From positions 152,749,584 through 152,813,583 of the forward strand of contig NC_134101.1 of NCBI RefSeq assembly GCF_000715075.1: a stretch of 64,000 nt of DNA. The letters run 5' to 3'. Of this stretch, positions 61,941 to 64,000 are shown one piece after another. Below the pieces are notes generated by a model. The model was not told the DNA's origin. It did not search any database and worked only from the letters and a program-made list of their open reading frames with translations. The translations under genes were made by a program, and so were the position numbers. Every line of letters starts with the position of its first letter. Positions within the stretch are counted from its first letter, which is position 1. This stretch comes from Nicotiana tabacum (taxonomy: Eukaryota > Streptophyta > Magnoliopsida > Solanales > Solanaceae).

Positions 61941-61948
61941 TATAAATA
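61941..61948 (+). promoter_or_regulatory. TATA box of the GRF-finger gene
   Basis: TATAAATA, 107 bp before the ATG at 62048. The spacing nearly equals that of the transposase promoter (99 bp). Confidence 0.5.
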
Positions 61949-62047
61949 ACGGGCTCATTGTAGTTATGTTGTGTGCTCAAAATTTACTAAAAGCAAATAT
62001 TTTATTAAAAGTAAGTTTTTTTTTAACTAAAAGCAAATATTACACAA

Positions 62048-62511
62048 ATGGCTCAACCTCTTCGTCCACCAAAGTGCAACTGTGGAAAAGTATGCTTGAT
62101 GCAAAATTGTTGGGACGGTGGTGAAGTTGGACGCCGCTACTGACACTGTATGAACCAGTTTTACAAGGTTCCCGGCGAACCTATTTATGATTTCAAGAAT
62201 GGGTTGATGAACCATGTTATCAGGAATGTTACAGAGAACAACTACAGTTTCTTCATAATATGTGTTTAAGACAACAGGAACATGAAAAAGAAAGCAATAG
62301 AATTATTGCAGACTTGAGGGCGAACCTGAAGGAGGTGGAAGAAGAAAAATGGAAAACACAATGGAATTGTGAAGCATAAAAGGATCGAAAAAAATATAAA
62401 CTGGAACTTGCGGAGGTGAAGGCGAAACTGAAAGAGGTAGAAGAAGAAAAAGAATAACTGGAAGAACGATTTAAGTGGTTGGAGCGGAGAATAAATAGCA
62501 ATCGGGGCTAA
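62048..62511 (+). pseudogene. GRF zinc-finger plus coiled-coil protein, broken
   Basis: The ATG at 62048 opens MAQPLRPPKCNCGKVC, then GRRY, a TGA where Trp is expected (62140-62142) and HCMN: the C-x-C...R-R-[FYW]-x-x-C pattern of a GRF finger. A one-base frameshift near 62190 moves the reading to FQEWVDEPCYQECYREQL and a Glu/Lys-rich coiled coil (RIIADLRANLKEVEEEK). Two more TAA stops follow (about 62379 and 62455), with the true end at 62511. GRF fingers bind nucleic acid in other proteins; small GRF/coiled-coil genes are common in Solanaceae transposon neighbourhoods. It lies between the transposase and a convergent PMD gene. Confidence 0.72.
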
Positions 62512-62626
62512 ACATTGGCATGTATGTGTTTAGTGTATTTTTCATATTTCATGTATTTTTATTATGTTGGCCTGCTATGTTTGTGTTTGTGATTGTGTTT
62601 GTGTTGTAGTAATGTTTTCCTTGTGT

Positions 62627-62752
62627 GTTGTACTAAATTTTATTTTAATTGAAGTAGAAGTTAAGTTTAAGTGCTTGTGTTGTACTACATTTTATTTTAA
62701 TTGAAATGGAAGTTAAGTTTAAGTGCTTGTGTTGTACTAAATTTTATTTTAT
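62627..62752 (+). repeat. 52-bp tandem repeat between convergent genes
   Basis: GTTGTACTA-starting units at 62627, 62679 and 62731 (partial). They lie between the ends of the GRF gene and the PMD gene and may carry polyadenylation signals, which I cannot confirm. Confidence 0.85.
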
Positions 62753-62846
62753 GAAACTATCAAACGAATGGAGAACTAAAAAAAGTAATGCGCATATTCG
62801 GTTAAATAATATTGTTAATGTATACAAAAATACTATTTACACCATG

Positions 62847-64000
62847 TCAGTGTGTCCCGCATCCGGTGTGTCTCAATGCAGCCGCTGGCCTGAGGCACAT
62901 CCTCTCCCGCCCGGGTACGCTATTAGGATCATCATCATCAAGTCGTCTCCTTATATCCGGATGCGGCGTAGGATAACATGTATCGGTGGTGCTATCAGCT
63001 CCAGTAGAAGGCTACATAATAATATGAAACTTAGTATAGAAAACTATATAACAATTCACAACAATTTATATTGTCTTACCATCATCGTCTCTAGATCCTG
63101 AATGTAGTCATCTGTCTCTGCATTGCATGAAGCCTTAAAAAGGAAATTAATAAAGTTAAAGAAAATAAATAAGTTACAGTTAACATAAATTCAAATTCAA
63201 TACTAATAAACTCATACCTGTGCATGTGATGTGGAGCCATAACTCAGTCGGCGCCCACTATAAAAATCTCGGGTCGGTCAATCCTCAACAGTGGTAGACG
63301 GGCCTGGAAAGTATCTACCCCAATCCACTCCTTGAATATCCAAGCCCGTGATCAATAACTGACCCGATGGGGTCACCTGCGATGGCACTGGAGTGCGATA
63401 AATTCCAAGGTTGTAAGACGACATGTCCGTCTCATGCATGCCACCTGCCATATCAGCAGCAACATCATCAGCAGGAGCCTCAACGCCCCCTTGTTGGGGA
63501 CCACCTCCTCTCAGCCCACGACCACGTCGTCCGGCACCACCAGCTCGTCGGCCACCACCAGCTCGTGGGATACTACGACCCCGATGGTACTGTGCTGGGT
63601 CCATATAATCAGCCTCGTGTGCCAAACGCTGATCCGATCGGGCTCGCTGCAGTGTCTGGGCAGGCACATCCATGAATTGACGACTATACTCCTGCATGGC
63701 CACAGGATCGTGGACATAACTCTGCATCTGCTGCCCCATATGATAGACGGTATGCAATCCAATCGCCTGCACAAAGTAAAAAATATAAACTACATATTTG
63801 GCACTAAATTATAGCTATATAACTAATAATAACAGAAAACATACCAGGGCCTCGTGTCTCTCGGCGTATGGGACGTACCGACCGTGTGCCTGATGAACTG
63901 GGTTCCCGATAAAAAGTCGGGAAACAGTGCGGTACCATGCCATATAACGTGGAATAGGAAAGTGCTACGGAGGTGGGGTCAAGTCCCCTCGCCTGTCCCA
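62847..64000 (-). pseudogene. Plant mobile domain (PMD/MAIN-like) gene, C-terminal part, broken
   Basis: Minus-strand exons with GT/AG borders: from beyond 64000 to 63845, 63766-63218, 63133-63080 and 63011-62847. The first ends the PMD (PRYMAWYRTVSRLFIGNP, then GRYVPYAERHEAL). The second is a helical stretch (GLHTVYHMGQQMQSY) followed by an Arg/Gly-rich linker. The last ends GRERMCLRPAAALRHTGCGTH, a tail I associate with TE-borne PMD proteins of Solanaceae. Internal stops at 63965-63967 (TAG, Gln expected) and 63278-63280 (TGA) break it. PMD proteins include Arabidopsis MAIN/MAIL1, which affect silencing and genome stability; many PMD genes are carried by transposons. This copy is convergent with the GRF gene. 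Confidence 0.72.

Overview
This is eukaryotic, plant nuclear DNA, most likely from a Solanaceae species (Nicotiana-like). The grounds are an Ogre-type Ty3/gypsy element with a tRNA-Arg-like primer site, TS-like and Au-like SINEs, long-LTR chromoviruses, spliced genes and an AT-rich background. The species is inferred from repeat families, not proven.

Positions 1-38892 are a stack of nested LTR retrotransposons. The oldest layer is a minus-strand Ty1/copia element, now cut into three visible pieces (37820-38892, 26222-27373, 14352-15593). Three Ty3/gypsy elements sit inside it. The first is an Ogre/Tat element entering from the left (1-14351, minus): a 4.6 kb LTR, primer site, extra ORF1 related to the plant mobile domain, gag-protease, an intron, RT, two RNase H domains and the start of integrase. 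The second is a plus-strand chromovirus (15594-26221) with a 5-bp target duplication (ctttt). The third is another plus-strand chromovirus (27374-37819) with target duplication actct. All are degenerate, and most stops look like CAG/CAA/TGG decayed to TAG/TAA/TGA.

Positions 38893-57660 are the genic part. A Stowaway-like MITE (39001-39217) precedes an intact single-exon OVATE family repressor gene (39748-40476, plus). After about 6 kb of AT-rich intergenic DNA comes an apparently intact minus-strand gene (46816-55804, eight exons, 1255 residues). It encodes an IDM1-like chromatin factor: EAR-type motif, basic RGR hooks, TDBD-like region, PHD finger and GNAT acetyltransferase. Its introns hold SINE pieces and microsatellites, including an Au-type SINE with an 18-bp target duplication.

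Positions 57670-64000 look like part of a large Mutator-like (MULE) transposon. Five similar ~30-bp palindromes lie just upstream of a TATA box and a three-exon MuDR-type transposase gene (58061-61017, two nonsense codons). Then come a 7-copy 110-bp tandem array carrying the same GTATAGCGCC motif, a second TATA box with a broken GRF zinc-finger/coiled-coil gene (62048-62511), and a convergent, broken plant-mobile-domain gene (62847 to beyond 64000). The shared motif in front of both the transposase and the GRF gene is the most interesting unexplained structure in the window. The only host genes I consider likely to be functional are the OVATE gene and the IDM1-like gene.
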